Positions 25,802-34,759 of a DNA stretch of 53,607 bases are shown one piece after another. The DNA comes from Erysipelotrichaceae bacterium. Lineage in GTDB: Bacteria > Bacillota_I > Bacilli_A > Erysipelotrichales > Erysipelotrichaceae. The translations under genes were made by a program, and so were the position numbers. The notes below the pieces were generated by a model. That model made no database searches. It saw nothing but the letters and a program-made list of their open reading frames with translations, and was not told the DNA's origin. Position 1 is the stretch's first letter. Each line of letters starts with the position of its first letter. The stretch covers positions 1 through 53,607 of the forward strand of contig CAAEVI010000036.1 of assembly GCA_900759455.1 (NCBI GenBank). The letters run 5' to 3'.

Positions 25802-27580
25802 CTATGCCTGGATACCGTTGAGATAAGCCTCCACATGGCGTTCCACCACTTCAAAAGTCGCCGGTCCGCTTTCCAGGATCGCTTCATGGAAAGCTTTTGC
25901 GTCGAAGCTGTCTCCCAACTGCTCCACCGCTTTTTCACGAAGAGCAGAGAATTCCTGATAACCGACATAATACGGTTCAAAAGCCGCCGGATTTGCCTGC
26001 AGCTGATCATAGACAACCTGAGCGTCTTCATCATTTAAAGCAAATCCCATCCCGCCGAGATATTCCTGCAGCTGGGCAACCGACCACCCTTCATAATGTA
26101 CGCCGATATCGGCCAGCACATAGACACATCCCGTAGCGAGGTCATTTTCCTGATAAGCTTTCAACAGATTCTGGTTTAGGCTGTCCAGATACGCAATGCT
26201 CTGGTTCTCTGCATAAACGGCATATCCTTCCACATAGGCCGGCATATCGATCATGGTCTTTACATAATTATTATCACAGTTTTCATACAGATATGCATAT
26301 TGATACATATGGCCCGGGAAACCTTCATGGCATACGGTCATGTATGTGGAAATACTGCCCGGATCTGCTCCGTCGGGATTGACTCTCAGCTGCTTCAGCG
26401 CATTTCCATCCATCGGCGGAACATTGAAATATGCCGCAATGCCGTCAGTTGCGACCTCTTCGTTCATATTTTCGATATGATAGCTTAAATCAGACACTTT
26501 CGGAAAATCCTGCGTCATGCGTTCGCTGACATCGTTCAGGATCTCATCATAATTCTGATAGCCGGTAGAAGGCAGCTCCTCATTCAAAAGCGGTTCCAGC
26601 GCATCCATATCGGCAAACGCGATCATCTGCAGCGATGTCAGATGACTTTCATAGGCATCGTTCATCATTTCTTTTACTTCTTTCACTGTCTTGTCTGAAC
26701 CGATGTTCTGTGTTAGCAGAAGTTCAAAATATTCCTTTCCGTCCGGAAAAGCCGCCAGCCCTTTTTTGTTGTTGCCGTCAGCGTCCTTCAGTTCATTCAT
26801 CACTGAATAAATATCCTGGTAAGCCGGAATGAAGGAAGAAACAAACGCATCTTCCAGCTGCTGTTTATAACTGTCTTTCCGCTTTTGATCCAGATCGAGC
26901 TCATCCACCTTTTCCTGCATTGCCTTCAGGATCGAGCTTTCCGCACCTGCATCGGCAATGTCTTTGCAATAGTCCATGACCGATTCCGCATCTACCATCA
27001 ACAGACCTTTCTCTTCCTGTGTTTTCGTATATTCCAAAGCGCTCTCGATATATGGATGCACATCCTGCAGCAGCACGATCAGATCTTTTACGTCTTGTTC
27101 GCTGCGGATATCCCAGTCTGAAAACAAAGTAGGAAGCTGAAACTGCAGACCGCTCATGCTTTGAAACAGCTGTTCGTAATAATCAAACTTCTCATCCATC
27201 AGCTGTTCGCTGATTTCCGCTTCAAAGGCATAATTATCATAAAGATCCTTTTGTTCATCATTAAGCAGTTCACGATCAAAGCTCTTGAATTCATCATAGC
27301 TTTCCTTAAAAGCTTCTCTGCTTTGATCAAATGTCGCCTCATCAAAGCGCGAACCAAGACTGACCTCCATCTTGGAAGCATCTACACCAAAGCTTTCCGG
27401 ATCCTGCATGTAAACATGCGCATTGACATAGTTTCCTTCCATTGCATCGACAAATTCCTGTTCAATAAAGGCGTCAAATTTCTCCTGTTCGCCCTGCGGG
27501 TCTTTTCCCTGACAGCCGGCTGTCGCAAACAGCATGGCCGCAGCACAGCCCAGTGCCATCAACTTTCTGATTTGCATCAT
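25802..27580 (-). CDS. DUF885 family lipoprotein, predicted metallopeptidase
   Basis: A 592-residue exported protein with a lipobox (FATAGC, Cys23). The DUF885 family is related to zinc peptidases; here the metal-binding motif HEGFPGHMYQ lies near residue 420, and the family blocks MPAYVEGYAVYAE and FAFNPPMDG-like segments follow. It is expected to act on peptides at the outer face of the membrane. Two adjacent ATG codons follow a GAGGAGG site. It has its own promoter and terminator. Confidence 0.85.
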   Translation of the reverse strand: MMQIRKLMALGCAAAMLFATAGCQGKDPQGEQEKFDAFIEQEFVDAMEGNYVNAHVYMQDPESFGVDASKMEVSLGSRFDEATFDQSREAFKESYDEFKSFDRELLNDEQKDLYDNYAFEAEISEQLMDEKFDYYEQLFQSMSGLQFQLPTLFSDWDIRSEQDVKDLIVLLQDVHPYIESALEYTKTQEEKGLLMVDAESVMDYCKDIADAGAESSILKAMQEKVDELDLDQKRKDSYKQQLEDAFVSSFIPAYQDIYSVMNELKDADGNNKKGLAAFPDGKEYFELLLTQNIGSDKTVKEVKEMMNDAYESHLTSLQMIAFADMDALEPLLNEELPSTGYQNYDEILNDVSERMTQDFPKVSDLSYHIENMNEEVATDGIAAYFNVPPMDGNALKQLRVNPDGADPGSISTYMTVCHEGFPGHMYQYAYLYENCDNNYVKTMIDMPAYVEGYAVYAENQSIAYLDSLNQNLLKAYQENDLATGCVYVLADIGVHYEGWSVAQLQEYLGGMGFALNDEDAQVVYDQLQANPAAFEPYYVGYQEFSALREKAVEQLGDSFDAKAFHEAILESGPATFEVVERHVEAYLNGIQA

Positions 27581-27607
27581 GGATCGAATCCTCCTCTATC
27601 TATTATG

Positions 27608-27637
27608 AGTATAGCATCTCCCGGCCTTTTCTAACAA
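27608..27637 (-). promoter_or_regulatory. Promoter of the DUF885 gene
   Basis: On the minus strand TTGTTA (27632-27637), 18 bases, then TATACT (27608-27613), 27 bases before the start. Confidence 0.55.
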
Positions 27638-27650
27638 TAAAAGACGGTTT

Positions 27651-29180
27651 TCACAAAGACTGCTGCTCCCATTTATTTTTCCGCAGCATGACATATACAC
27701 CTGGCAATTGTTCGATCAGATCACTTGGCAGCATCCCCATCGGATCCATCCGCTGTATCAAAAGATCCGCACAGCTTGCATGTGCGTATACGGCTGCGCA
27801 GGCGGCGGAGAAAGGATCCTTAGACTGGGCAAACAGGCCGGCGATCATGCCGCACAGTACATCCCCGCTTCCCCCTTTGGCCAGTCCGTTATTGCCGATG
27901 ATATTCAAGGCCTGTTTTTCCTGATAAAAGATCCAGGTCAGATCGTCCTTGGCAACGACACAAAGATAGGGGTATTGTGACAAGAGCCGGCGTGCGCCCG
28001 TCCATGGCGCTGCCTGCAGCTGTTGCAGCGGGATGGAGGTCAGATATTCCAGCTCTTTCAAATGCGGAGTAACGATCACGGCACTGCTTCGCTGTGCAGG
28101 AAACAGATGTTTCTTACCTGCCTCATACAGTGCATCCCCATCCAGGATGCAAGGGACTGAGCTTTGCAGGATCCTCTCCACGATGCGAAGCGTGTTCGGT
28201 CCTCTGCCCATACCGTTTCCTGCAACGATCAAATCATAAGTCTCCAGCTCACTGATTTCCGCAAACCCGGTAATTACCATTTGTGTTCCGTCATCGCTGA
28301 TCGGTTTGAACATCGCCTCCTGCAGCTGTGAAGCAACAATGTCATGAATGCATTGCGGGATCATGCAGGTAACCATCCCGGCTCCGCTGCGCAGCAAAGC
28401 ACGGGCACATAAAACCACTGCACCGCTCATATGCCGACTGCCTCCGACAATCAAAACCTTTCCATATGTCCCTTTATGAGAGTGCACATACCGTCGGGGC
28501 AGCATCGTGCGAACGTGATCCTTCGTCAATACGAGAGTAGGATCGCTGCATTGTCGATACTGCGGAAGGATACCGATGGAAACAACATCAATTTTCCCGC
28601 ACTTCTTTCTTTGTTCAAAGGAAAGCATTCCTTTCTTCAGACATTCAAAAGTGATCGTACGGTCTGCACAGACACAGACTTCACTGTTCAAAGCGGCATT
28701 TCCATCCATTCCGCTGGGAATGTCCACTGCCACGATTGTCTTTTTGCTCCTGTTGATCTGGCTGACCACCTGCGCATAGATACCGCTCAGTTCCCGGTTC
28801 AGCCCGGTTCCAAACAAAGCATCGATGATCACATCGCATGCTCCGATGACTTCTTCGGCAGCTGTCAGATCATAAATATTTGTTCCCTCCCGCTGCAGCT
28901 GTTCCGCATAATAAGCCGCTGCCGGGGAACGTTTTCCATCGACGGCACAGATGACAAAAGGAAGCTGCAGATCCTTAAGCAAAAGAGCCAGGGCGAATCC
29001 GTCTCCCCCGTTATTGCCGCTGCCGCAAAAAATCCCATAGCGGCAGCTGTCACTGTATAAAGCCCGCAGCCGCTCCAGCAATGCCTTTGCGGCCTGCATC
29101 ATCAACTGGCGCACAGACACGTGTGCTTCCTCTGCCATGCGCTGATCCATCCGGCGCATTTCTTCATTCGTTGCGATCAT
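27651..29180 (-). CDS. nnrD: Bifunctional NAD(P)H-hydrate repair enzyme
   Basis: A 509-residue fusion. The N-terminal YjeF_N domain (1-~215) is the NAD(P)HX epimerase, with the FCGSGNNGGDGFALA loop and DALFGTGLNREL. The C-terminal ribokinase-like domain (~235-500) is the ADP-dependent NAD(P)HX dehydratase, with HKGTYGKVLIVGGS and NGLAKGGSGDVLCGMIAGL. Together they restore hydrated NADH and NADPH. The length is normal for the fused form. Ribosome site AGGAGGGAGG. It is divergent from coaBC, and a -10 TATAAT (29208-29213) lies upstream. Confidence 0.94.
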   Translation of the reverse strand: MIATNEEMRRMDQRMAEEAHVSVRQLMMQAAKALLERLRALYSDSCRYGIFCGSGNNGGDGFALALLLKDLQLPFVICAVDGKRSPAAAYYAEQLQREGTNIYDLTAAEEVIGACDVIIDALFGTGLNRELSGIYAQVVSQINRSKKTIVAVDIPSGMDGNAALNSEVCVCADRTITFECLKKGMLSFEQRKKCGKIDVVSIGILPQYRQCSDPTLVLTKDHVRTMLPRRYVHSHKGTYGKVLIVGGSRHMSGAVVLCARALLRSGAGMVTCMIPQCIHDIVASQLQEAMFKPISDDGTQMVITGFAEISELETYDLIVAGNGMGRGPNTLRIVERILQSSVPCILDGDALYEAGKKHLFPAQRSSAVIVTPHLKELEYLTSIPLQQLQAAPWTGARRLLSQYPYLCVVAKDDLTWIFYQEKQALNIIGNNGLAKGGSGDVLCGMIAGLFAQSKDPFSAACAAVYAHASCADLLIQRMDPMGMLPSDLIEQLPGVYVMLRKNKWEQQSL

Positions 29181-29305
29181 TGTCAGATCCTCCCTCCTGT
29201 TTCTTTTATTATAACCTTCTTTTCCCTTTCCTGTCTGCCCTCATCCTCTCCTTATTCCACTGATTCCCCGCTGTTTATTCATGCATATTTTCAGCTTTCC
29301 AACCA

Positions 29306-29334
29306 TTGTTTTACACTATTTCCTGCGTTATAAT
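29306..29334 (+). promoter_or_regulatory. Promoter of coaBC-coaX
   Basis: TTGTTT (29306-29311), 17 bases, then a perfect TATAAT (29329-29334). Confidence 0.6.
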
Positions 29335-29397
29335 AAAAATACTATGTTTAAGAAAAAAGCATACAAATGCTGAACATAAAAGAAAGTGGATGATTAC

Positions 29398-30597
29398 ATG
29401 CAGAAAACAATCTTGCTCGGTGTCAGCGGAGGGATCGCTGCCTTTAAGGCGGCACAGCTGACCAGTGACCTGATAAAGAAAAATTATGATGTGGAAGTTA
29501 TCATGACCAAAAACGCAACGCAGTTTATCGCGCCATTGACCTTTGAGGCCCTGATCAATCACAATGTGGTGGTCGATACCTTTGAAAAAGTACAAAACCG
29601 CAGCATCCATCATATTTCACTGGCAAAAAAGGCGGATATGTTCATTCTGGTTCCTGCCAGTGCCGATGTCATTGCCAAAGTCACATACGGCATTGCGGAT
29701 GATATGCTGACAACAACGTTTCTTGCCTGCAATAAACATAAAGTCATCTGTCCGGCAATGAATACGCAAATGTATGAAAATCCGATCACACAGGCCAATC
29801 TTCAGCGCTGCAGAGAGCTCGGCTACACGATCATCGAACCGGCCAGCGGGCATCTTGCCTGCGGCGACAGCGGCAAAGGGAAACTGTGTGATATCAAAGA
29901 TATCCTGGAATATGTCGATCATTACTTCCAGCGCAGCGATCTTCTGAAAGGCAAACATGTCCTGATCACAGCCGGGCCGACCCAGGAGGCACTGGATCCT
30001 GTCCGTTACCTGACCAACCATTCCTCCGGCAAGATGGGGTATGCACTGGCACAGGCGGCACTGGACATGGGGGCTTCTGTCACGCTGATCAGCGGTCCGG
30101 TTCAGCTGAATGCACCGAAAGGGGCAAAACTGATTCCGGTCAAAACAGCAGTCGAAATGTTCGATGCAGTCGTCAGCTGTTACGAACAGGCAGACTTTAT
30201 CATAAAGGCGGCTGCCGTCGGCGACTATCGCCCTTTGCATGTGAGCGAACAAAAAATCAAAAAAAGCGGGGACAGCCTCCATATCGAGTTCGTCAAGAAC
30301 CCCGATATCCTTGCCTATATCGGAAAACACAAGCGAAACGACCAGATCCTGTGCGGCTTTGCGATGGAGACACAAAATCTCCTGGAAAATGCCCGCGGCA
30401 AACTGGAAAACAAAAACTGCGACATGATCGTCGCCAACAACCTGCATACAGAAGGCGCAGGATTTCAAAGCGATACGAACATTGCCACGATCCTGGACCG
30501 TTTTCAGAATACTGCCTGCCCGAAAATGAGCAAATATGAACTGGGAATGACTATTTTGAAGCATATGCTGCAGTTGTATACACAGGGGGAAAAATAA
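29398..30597 (+). CDS. coaBC: Bifunctional phosphopantothenoylcysteine decarboxylase/phosphopantothenate-cysteine ligase
   Basis: A 399-residue enzyme for two steps of coenzyme A synthesis. The N-terminal CoaC flavoprotein domain (1-~175) has GVSGGIAAFKAAQL, the catalytic His in NRSIHHISLAKKAD, CPAMNTQMYENP and the active-site Cys in LACGDSGKGK. The CoaB domain (~190-395) has ITAGPTQEALDPVRYLTNHSSGKMG and AAAVGDYRP. The ATG at 29398 fits the family start better than the GTG four codons upstream. coaX follows after two bases. Confidence 0.95.
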   Translation: MQKTILLGVSGGIAAFKAAQLTSDLIKKNYDVEVIMTKNATQFIAPLTFEALINHNVVVDTFEKVQNRSIHHISLAKKADMFILVPASADVIAKVTYGIADDMLTTTFLACNKHKVICPAMNTQMYENPITQANLQRCRELGYTIIEPASGHLACGDSGKGKLCDIKDILEYVDHYFQRSDLLKGKHVLITAGPTQEALDPVRYLTNHSSGKMGYALAQAALDMGASVTLISGPVQLNAPKGAKLIPVKTAVEMFDAVVSCYEQADFIIKAAAVGDYRPLHVSEQKIKKSGDSLHIEFVKNPDILAYIGKHKRNDQILCGFAMETQNLLENARGKLENKNCDMIVANNLHTEGAGFQSDTNIATILDRFQNTACPKMSKYELGMTILKHMLQLYTQGEK

Positions 30598-30599
30598 AG

Positions 30600-31394
30600 A
30601 TGTTACTTGCTTTTGATATCGGAAATACGAATATCACCGTAGGGATCTACCAGGGTGACAAACTCAAACGAACATATCGTCTGACGACAAAAATGAAACG
30701 AACCAGTGACGAATACGGTTTTATGATCATCAATTTTCTCAATGATGCCAACATCACCAACGAAGACATTGAGGATGTTATCATTGCCAGCGTCGTACCG
30801 AAAGTCATGCATTCATTCCGCAACAGCATCCGCAAATATCTGCATAAGGAACCGATCATTGTCGGTCCCGGCATCAAGACCGGCATTTCCGTACAGATGG
30901 AAAATCCGAAAGCAGTCGGTGCGGACCGCATCGTGGACTGTGCCGGTGCCTTCTATGTTTACGGCGGACCGGCTCTGATCGTTGACTTTGGAACTGCCAC
31001 GACTTTTGATTATGTCGATGAAAAGGGTGTATTCAGCTACGGTGTCATCGCTCTTGGCGTGGAATCCGGTGCCAATGCATTGTGGTCACAGACAGCACAG
31101 CTGCCGGAGGTGGAAATCAAGTCTCCGGGTACGATCCTCACCAAGACAACGGCAACCAATATGCAGGCCGGACTGTTTTACGGATTCCTGGGACAAACCG
31201 AATATATTATCCGTCAGTTCAAAAAAGAACTGGGACGGGATGATATCAAGGTCATCGCAACAGGCGGTCTGGGAAAGATCATCTATCGTCATACAAGCCT
31301 GATCGATGTTTACGACCGGGATCTGACATTCAAGGGACTCAAAGTAATTTACGATCGTTATAAAGAAGCACAGCGGGAACATTCCTCCCGTTAA
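30600..31394 (+). CDS. coaX: Type III pantothenate kinase
   Basis: A 264-residue CoaX kinase that makes 4'-phosphopantothenate. The ASKHA-fold motifs are present: DIGNTNITVGIY at the N-terminus, NPKAVGADRIVDCAGA, IVDFGTATTFDYVDEKG and ATGGLGKII. CoaX enzymes are not fed back by CoA, unlike type I. It is two bases from coaBC, so the operon covers pantothenate to 4'-phosphopantetheine. Confidence 0.95.
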   Translation: MLLAFDIGNTNITVGIYQGDKLKRTYRLTTKMKRTSDEYGFMIINFLNDANITNEDIEDVIIASVVPKVMHSFRNSIRKYLHKEPIIVGPGIKTGISVQMENPKAVGADRIVDCAGAFYVYGGPALIVDFGTATTFDYVDEKGVFSYGVIALGVESGANALWSQTAQLPEVEIKSPGTILTKTTATNMQAGLFYGFLGQTEYIIRQFKKELGRDDIKVIATGGLGKIIYRHTSLIDVYDRDLTFKGLKVIYDRYKEAQREHSSR

Positions 31395-31396
31395 CA

Positions 31397-31438
31397 GAAA
31401 GACCGAAAGGCTGAACAACAGCACTTTCGGTCTTTTTT
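31397..31438 (+). terminator. Rho-independent terminator after coaX
   Basis: A 12-bp stem AAAGACCGAAAG / CTTTCGGTCTTT with a 14-base loop and a T run, directly after the coaX stop. The malQ stop is at 31443 on the other strand, and the symmetric A/T flanks could serve it too. Confidence 0.9.
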
Positions 31439-31442
31439 ATAT

Positions 31443-32939
31443 TCAGGATCCCGCTTCGTTATCCGCCACAGTTCGCTTGGCTGCCACTAGCCATTTCTTC
31501 AGCTTGCCGATTTCCTTGGTCAGCCGCTTATAATCCTTTAATTTCCACTCCCAGTTAGGAGAACCCACGGTACCCGGGCGATTCATATGGCCTTCTTCCT
31601 TCAGACCGAGAATATCCTGCAACGGAATGACCACCAGATCAGCTTCACAGTCCAAAGCAAAATGAATCAGAAGATTATGAAAGTTTCGTTCATTATATCC
31701 CCGATTGTGGAAAAAGCGCCGCAGGGCAATACGGCGGTTATGCGTAAATGCCGCATATGCTTCTTCTGCCGTATCATTGTCATGCGTACCGGTATAGACG
31801 ATGCTGTTTTTCTTGGCCGGCCGCTTCAGCAGCTTCGGCTCCATCCGAAACAGCAGCACATCCATTCCCGGCAGCTGATAGTCATCCTTCAGTTCAATCA
31901 CTTCAGGACGGATATCTCCCAGATCCTCCGCTACCAGAGTAATGTCCGGAAGCTGACGATACAAAGAGTCAAAGAAGTTTCGTCCTTCTCCGAAGATCCA
32001 TTCACCGTCAATGGCAGTATCACAAGACGCATTGATCTTCCAATACGTATCGAAAGCACGGAAATGATCGATGCGGATGATATCGTAACACTGCTGCTGC
32101 CATCCCAATCGGCGGATCCAGAAAGAATAATCGTTTTTTCTCATCTTGGCCCAGTTGTAAATCGGATTTCCCCAGCGTTGTCCGGTCGCCGAAAAATAAT
32201 CCGGCGGAACTCCCGCTACACAGCTTGGCGATCCGTCTTCCTCAAGCAGAAAACTGGAACGGTCCACCCAGACATCCGCACTGTCAAGACCAACATAAAA
32301 AGGGATGTCTCCCATGATCTTTATTCCATGCTCATGTGCGTAAGCACGGATCTCTCCCCATTGCAGATAAAACATGAACTGCAGAAATTTCTCATAAAAC
32401 AGATCATTTTCATACGGGGCCAGATCCAGTCTGTGTTCCTTCGGCCACTCTTTCATTTCCTTTGGCCACTGCAGCCATTCCTTCATTGCATTGGCCTTTT
32501 TAAAAGTAATAAACACCGCATAGTCATCCAGCCATTCACTGGATTCGCAAAAGGCATTGTATTCCTGTTCAAAGCGGCCAAACTGTTTTTTAAATTCATA
32601 AAAAGCTTTTCGGAAATAAGGCTCCTTGAAATTACGAACTTCTTCATAATTTACACTTTCCTTAAATTTGTTAATATTCTTGATGCTGCTTTGTTTCAGC
32701 AATTCCATCTCGCTCAGGCGGTCGATATTGATAAAGATCGGATCTCCCGCAAAAGAGGAATATGGCTGATACGGCGAATTCCCATAGCCCAATGGCTGCA
32801 TGGGCAACACCTGCCAGATACGAATTCCCGCATCCGATATCATGTCAATGAACATTTTTGTTTTCCGGCCGAAATCACCAATGCCCTGATTTCCCGGAAG
32901 TGATGATACAGCAGCAAGAACTCCTGCACAGCGCTCCAT
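31443..32939 (-). CDS. malQ: 4-alpha-glucanotransferase (amylomaltase)
   Basis: A 498-residue GH77 enzyme that moves maltosyl/glucan segments between malto-oligosaccharides. Visible motifs: AAVSSLPGNQGIGDFG and PYQPYSSFAGDP at the N-terminus, DIIRIDHFRAFDTYW (nucleophile Asp), ITLVAEDLGDI (acid/base Glu) and YTGTHDNDTAEEAY (third Asp). Normal length. It is preceded by a cre site over the expected transcription start, as expected for starch/maltose genes under carbon catabolite control. No other maltose genes are near. Confidence 0.95.
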   Translation of the reverse strand: MERCAGVLAAVSSLPGNQGIGDFGRKTKMFIDMISDAGIRIWQVLPMQPLGYGNSPYQPYSSFAGDPIFINIDRLSEMELLKQSSIKNINKFKESVNYEEVRNFKEPYFRKAFYEFKKQFGRFEQEYNAFCESSEWLDDYAVFITFKKANAMKEWLQWPKEMKEWPKEHRLDLAPYENDLFYEKFLQFMFYLQWGEIRAYAHEHGIKIMGDIPFYVGLDSADVWVDRSSFLLEEDGSPSCVAGVPPDYFSATGQRWGNPIYNWAKMRKNDYSFWIRRLGWQQQCYDIIRIDHFRAFDTYWKINASCDTAIDGEWIFGEGRNFFDSLYRQLPDITLVAEDLGDIRPEVIELKDDYQLPGMDVLLFRMEPKLLKRPAKKNSIVYTGTHDNDTAEEAYAAFTHNRRIALRRFFHNRGYNERNFHNLLIHFALDCEADLVVIPLQDILGLKEEGHMNRPGTVGSPNWEWKLKDYKRLTKEIGKLKKWLVAAKRTVADNEAGS

Positions 32940-32970
32940 TTCTCACCCTCCTGTCTGATAACCCAACAAA

Positions 32971-32984
32971 TAAAAGCGTTTTCA
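32971..32984 (-). promoter_or_regulatory. cre (CcpA) site of malQ
   Basis: TGAAAACGCTTTTA on the minus strand matches 13 of 14 positions of TGWAARCGYTWNCW. It lies directly downstream of a plausible -10 (TTAAAT, 32986-32991; -35 TTGCAA at 33009-33014, spacing 17), i.e. over the start point, a position for repression. Confidence 0.75.
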
Positions 32985-33053
32985 TATTTAATATGATAGC
33001 ACAACGTTTTGCAAAATAAAAGATATTCCTCAAATTTATTCCGGCAGTACAAA

Positions 33054-33077
33054 TTAAAAAAACTGCTGATGCAGTTA
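33054..33077 (-). terminator. Terminator after the small coiled-coil gene
   Basis: On the minus strand AACTGC / GCAGTT with loop ATCA, followed by a T-rich run, a few bases after the stop at 33083. Confidence 0.75.
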
Positions 33078-33082
33078 TCGGT

Positions 33083-33292
33083 TCATTCTTTTTTCAACAG
33101 CTTCATCTGCTTGAGATCATGGATCATCAAACGGGCATCGCGATCCAGCCGTTTCATTTTTTTGTACTTCAGCGGATCTTTTACGACCTTCAGATTCTCT
33201 TCCAGGATCGTCACATATTCCTGCAGCTCGCGAATGTCCTTTTCCAGCTTCTCGTCATTGATGCGGCAGAATTTTTCAACCTTCTTTTTCAT
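33083..33292 (-). CDS. Small charged coiled-coil protein, unknown function
   Basis: A 69-residue protein, very rich in Lys, Glu, Leu and Asp, with heptad-like spacing over residues 12-50 (IRELQEYVTILEENLKVV), predicted to be a short coiled coil. No family is recognised. A gene is supported by an AGGAGA site, a promoter (TTGTTT-18-TATACT on the minus strand, 33317-33346) and its own terminator. Confidence 0.65.
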   Translation of the reverse strand: MKKKVEKFCRINDEKLEKDIRELQEYVTILEENLKVVKDPLKYKKMKRLDRDARLMIHDLKQMKLLKKE

Positions 33293-33316
33293 CAGGCAAC
33301 TCTCTCCTTCACTAAC

Positions 33317-33346
33317 AGTATACCATCATACCATGCTTTGAAACAA
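33317..33346 (-). promoter_or_regulatory. Promoter of the small coiled-coil gene
   Basis: On the minus strand TTGTTT (33341-33346), 18 bases, then TATACT (33317-33322), 24 bases before the start. Confidence 0.5.
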
Positions 33347-33356
33347 CGGTGAGGCA

Positions 33357-33398
33357 AAGAAAAAGGACCTGCACACCGGCAAGGCCCTTTCTTTTTTA
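33357..33398 (-). terminator. Terminator after the PocR-domain gene
   Basis: An imperfect stem (GAAAGGGCCTTGC pairing with GCAGGTCCTTTTTC on the minus strand) ending in a T-rich stretch, at the stop codon of the PocR-domain gene. Confidence 0.55.
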
Positions 33399-33890
33399 TA
33401 CATGCGCATTCATCGCGATATGATAATCGATCAAATCTTTCAGCAGCTTGATGGAAATATTTACTTCTTCTTCTGTCATTTCCTTAATTACTTTGTAATT
33501 ATCCAGCAAGACGTCCTTTCTCACATTATAACGTTCGCTCAGATATAATACCCATTTCTCGCTGTCTTTCACCTGCTGTTTGGTAATGACCCCCTCACTG
33601 ATCACTACGCCGTGGAAATCACCGTGACGAATCGGCATAGACCATTTTACCAGACCGGCATGACAGGAATACATGCACACCTTTTCTTCGTTCAGTGCGC
33701 TGCGGTAATTTTCCATCGTACATTCCTCGCAGTGCTTTAATGCTCTGGCACTCGTTTTCAGACATTTACAGAAATAATTACGTTCAGCTGCGCTGTTGAT
33801 ATCATCCACATCCTGGATCAGATAACTGCGCAGCCCGGTGATCCGCTGATATTCCTCCATCGCTTTGATGATCGCATCTTTAGTATTCAT
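33396..33890 (-). CDS. Stand-alone PocR-type sensory domain protein
   Basis: A 164-residue protein consisting of a PocR-like ligand-binding domain and little else. In the family this domain (found in regulators of propanediol/cobalamin genes and in histidine kinases) has conserved cysteines; here they appear as FCKCLKTSARALKHCEEC and CMYSCHAGLVKWSMPI, followed by GVVISEGVITKQQ. No DNA-binding or kinase domain is attached, which is unusual for a sensor. The C-terminal 45 residues look helical. It is cytoplasmic and transcribed alone. Confidence 0.75.
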   Translation of the reverse strand: MNTKDAIIKAMEEYQRITGLRSYLIQDVDDINSAAERNYFCKCLKTSARALKHCEECTMENYRSALNEEKVCMYSCHAGLVKWSMPIRHGDFHGVVISEGVITKQQVKDSEKWVLYLSERYNVRKDVLLDNYKVIKEMTEEEVNISIKLLKDLIDYHIAMNAHV

Positions 33891-33973
33891 TGAAAGCCCT
33901 CCCTTATTGTAATAAATATAACATATTTTTCATAAAAGCTCTATATCTTAACTTCTTTTTTAAAGGTTCGGCA

Positions 33974-34759
33974 TTAAAAATGCTGCGGTTCATCCCATTT
34001 GCGGCATAAAAAGCCGCAGGACTGACATTCTTCATAGATCCGCTGCAGTTTGTCTCTAGTGTCCTGCCGTTTAAAATCAAGACCGCATAAGGCGGTGAAC
34101 AGCGCATATCCCCTTTCCTTCAGCATCGCTTTGCCGGCATCGAAATGAAGCCCGAAAACGATAGCGTCATGTGACAGCAGAATATCCAACGGTGTCCGTC
34201 GATAAGCAAAATCGACCGTTTCATGGTTCATGAAAGCGGCCACCACTTCCTCACTCACGTCGGATGTTTCCATTTCCTCACGGTCATACGTCAGAAAATC
34301 GGTAAATGCATGTTCCTGATGCACACGCAGAATATCGATTTTATCACAGTCCCGCAGCAGATGGGAGAACAGCATGGTACGTTCATCCCCAAAATCCGCA
34401 GGCAGGCGGTCACTGTGCGTTGAAATAGCGTGCAAGATCAGCGCATCATTACTTCTGTCTTCTGTAAATGTGCGGATCACTCCGTCTTCAAAAAGTATTT
34501 TACAGCTCAGCAAGGCATGGGAAATGCTTTTCCTGTCCTCAAAAGTATGGTATCGGCGGGCCTGTTCAAAACGGCCGATATCATGAAGCAGTCCGATCGT
34601 TGCGGCCAGTTCAACATCCGCTTCTTTTAAATGCAGGCGCTCTGCCAGATCCCGACACAAATCGCTCACCATCAGACTATGCCTGTATTTTATGGCAATC
34701 TGCGGATCGTTGAGATCGTATTCACGAACATACGTTAAAAACTGTTCTTTTATCTTCAT
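33974..34759 (-). CDS. HD domain phosphohydrolase
   Basis: A 261-residue protein with an HD metal-dependent phosphohydrolase domain: the first His in KYRHSLMVSDLC (~27), the HD pair in IGLLHDIGRFEQ (~57-58), HAISTHSD (~108) and RDCDKIDILR (~133). Substrates of such proteins include nucleotides and cyclic nucleotides; none can be chosen here. It ends with a CQSCGFLCRKW cysteine cluster. The start at 34759 overlaps the stop of the upstream MATE gene (ATGA), so translation is coupled. An open frame continues upstream but is the MATE gene in another phase. Confidence 0.82.
   Translation of the reverse strand: MKIKEQFLTYVREYDLNDPQIAIKYRHSLMVSDLCRDLAERLHLKEADVELAATIGLLHDIGRFEQARRYHTFEDRKSISHALLSCKILFEDGVIRTFTEDRSNDALILHAISTHSDRLPADFGDERTMLFSHLLRDCDKIDILRVHQEHAFTDFLTYDREEMETSDVSEEVVAAFMNHETVDFAYRRTPLDILLSHDAIVFGLHFDAGKAMLKERGYALFTALCGLDFKRQDTRDKLQRIYEECQSCGFLCRKWDEPQHF

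Noticed and set aside
29617..30564. 315-codon open frame antisense to coaBC
   Set aside because: It is fully opposite coaBC with conserved catalytic motifs; it is the reverse-frame shadow of a real gene.
31587..32903. 438-codon open frame antisense to malQ
   Set aside because: It is fully opposite a conserved GH77 gene; no motif or ribosome site supports it.
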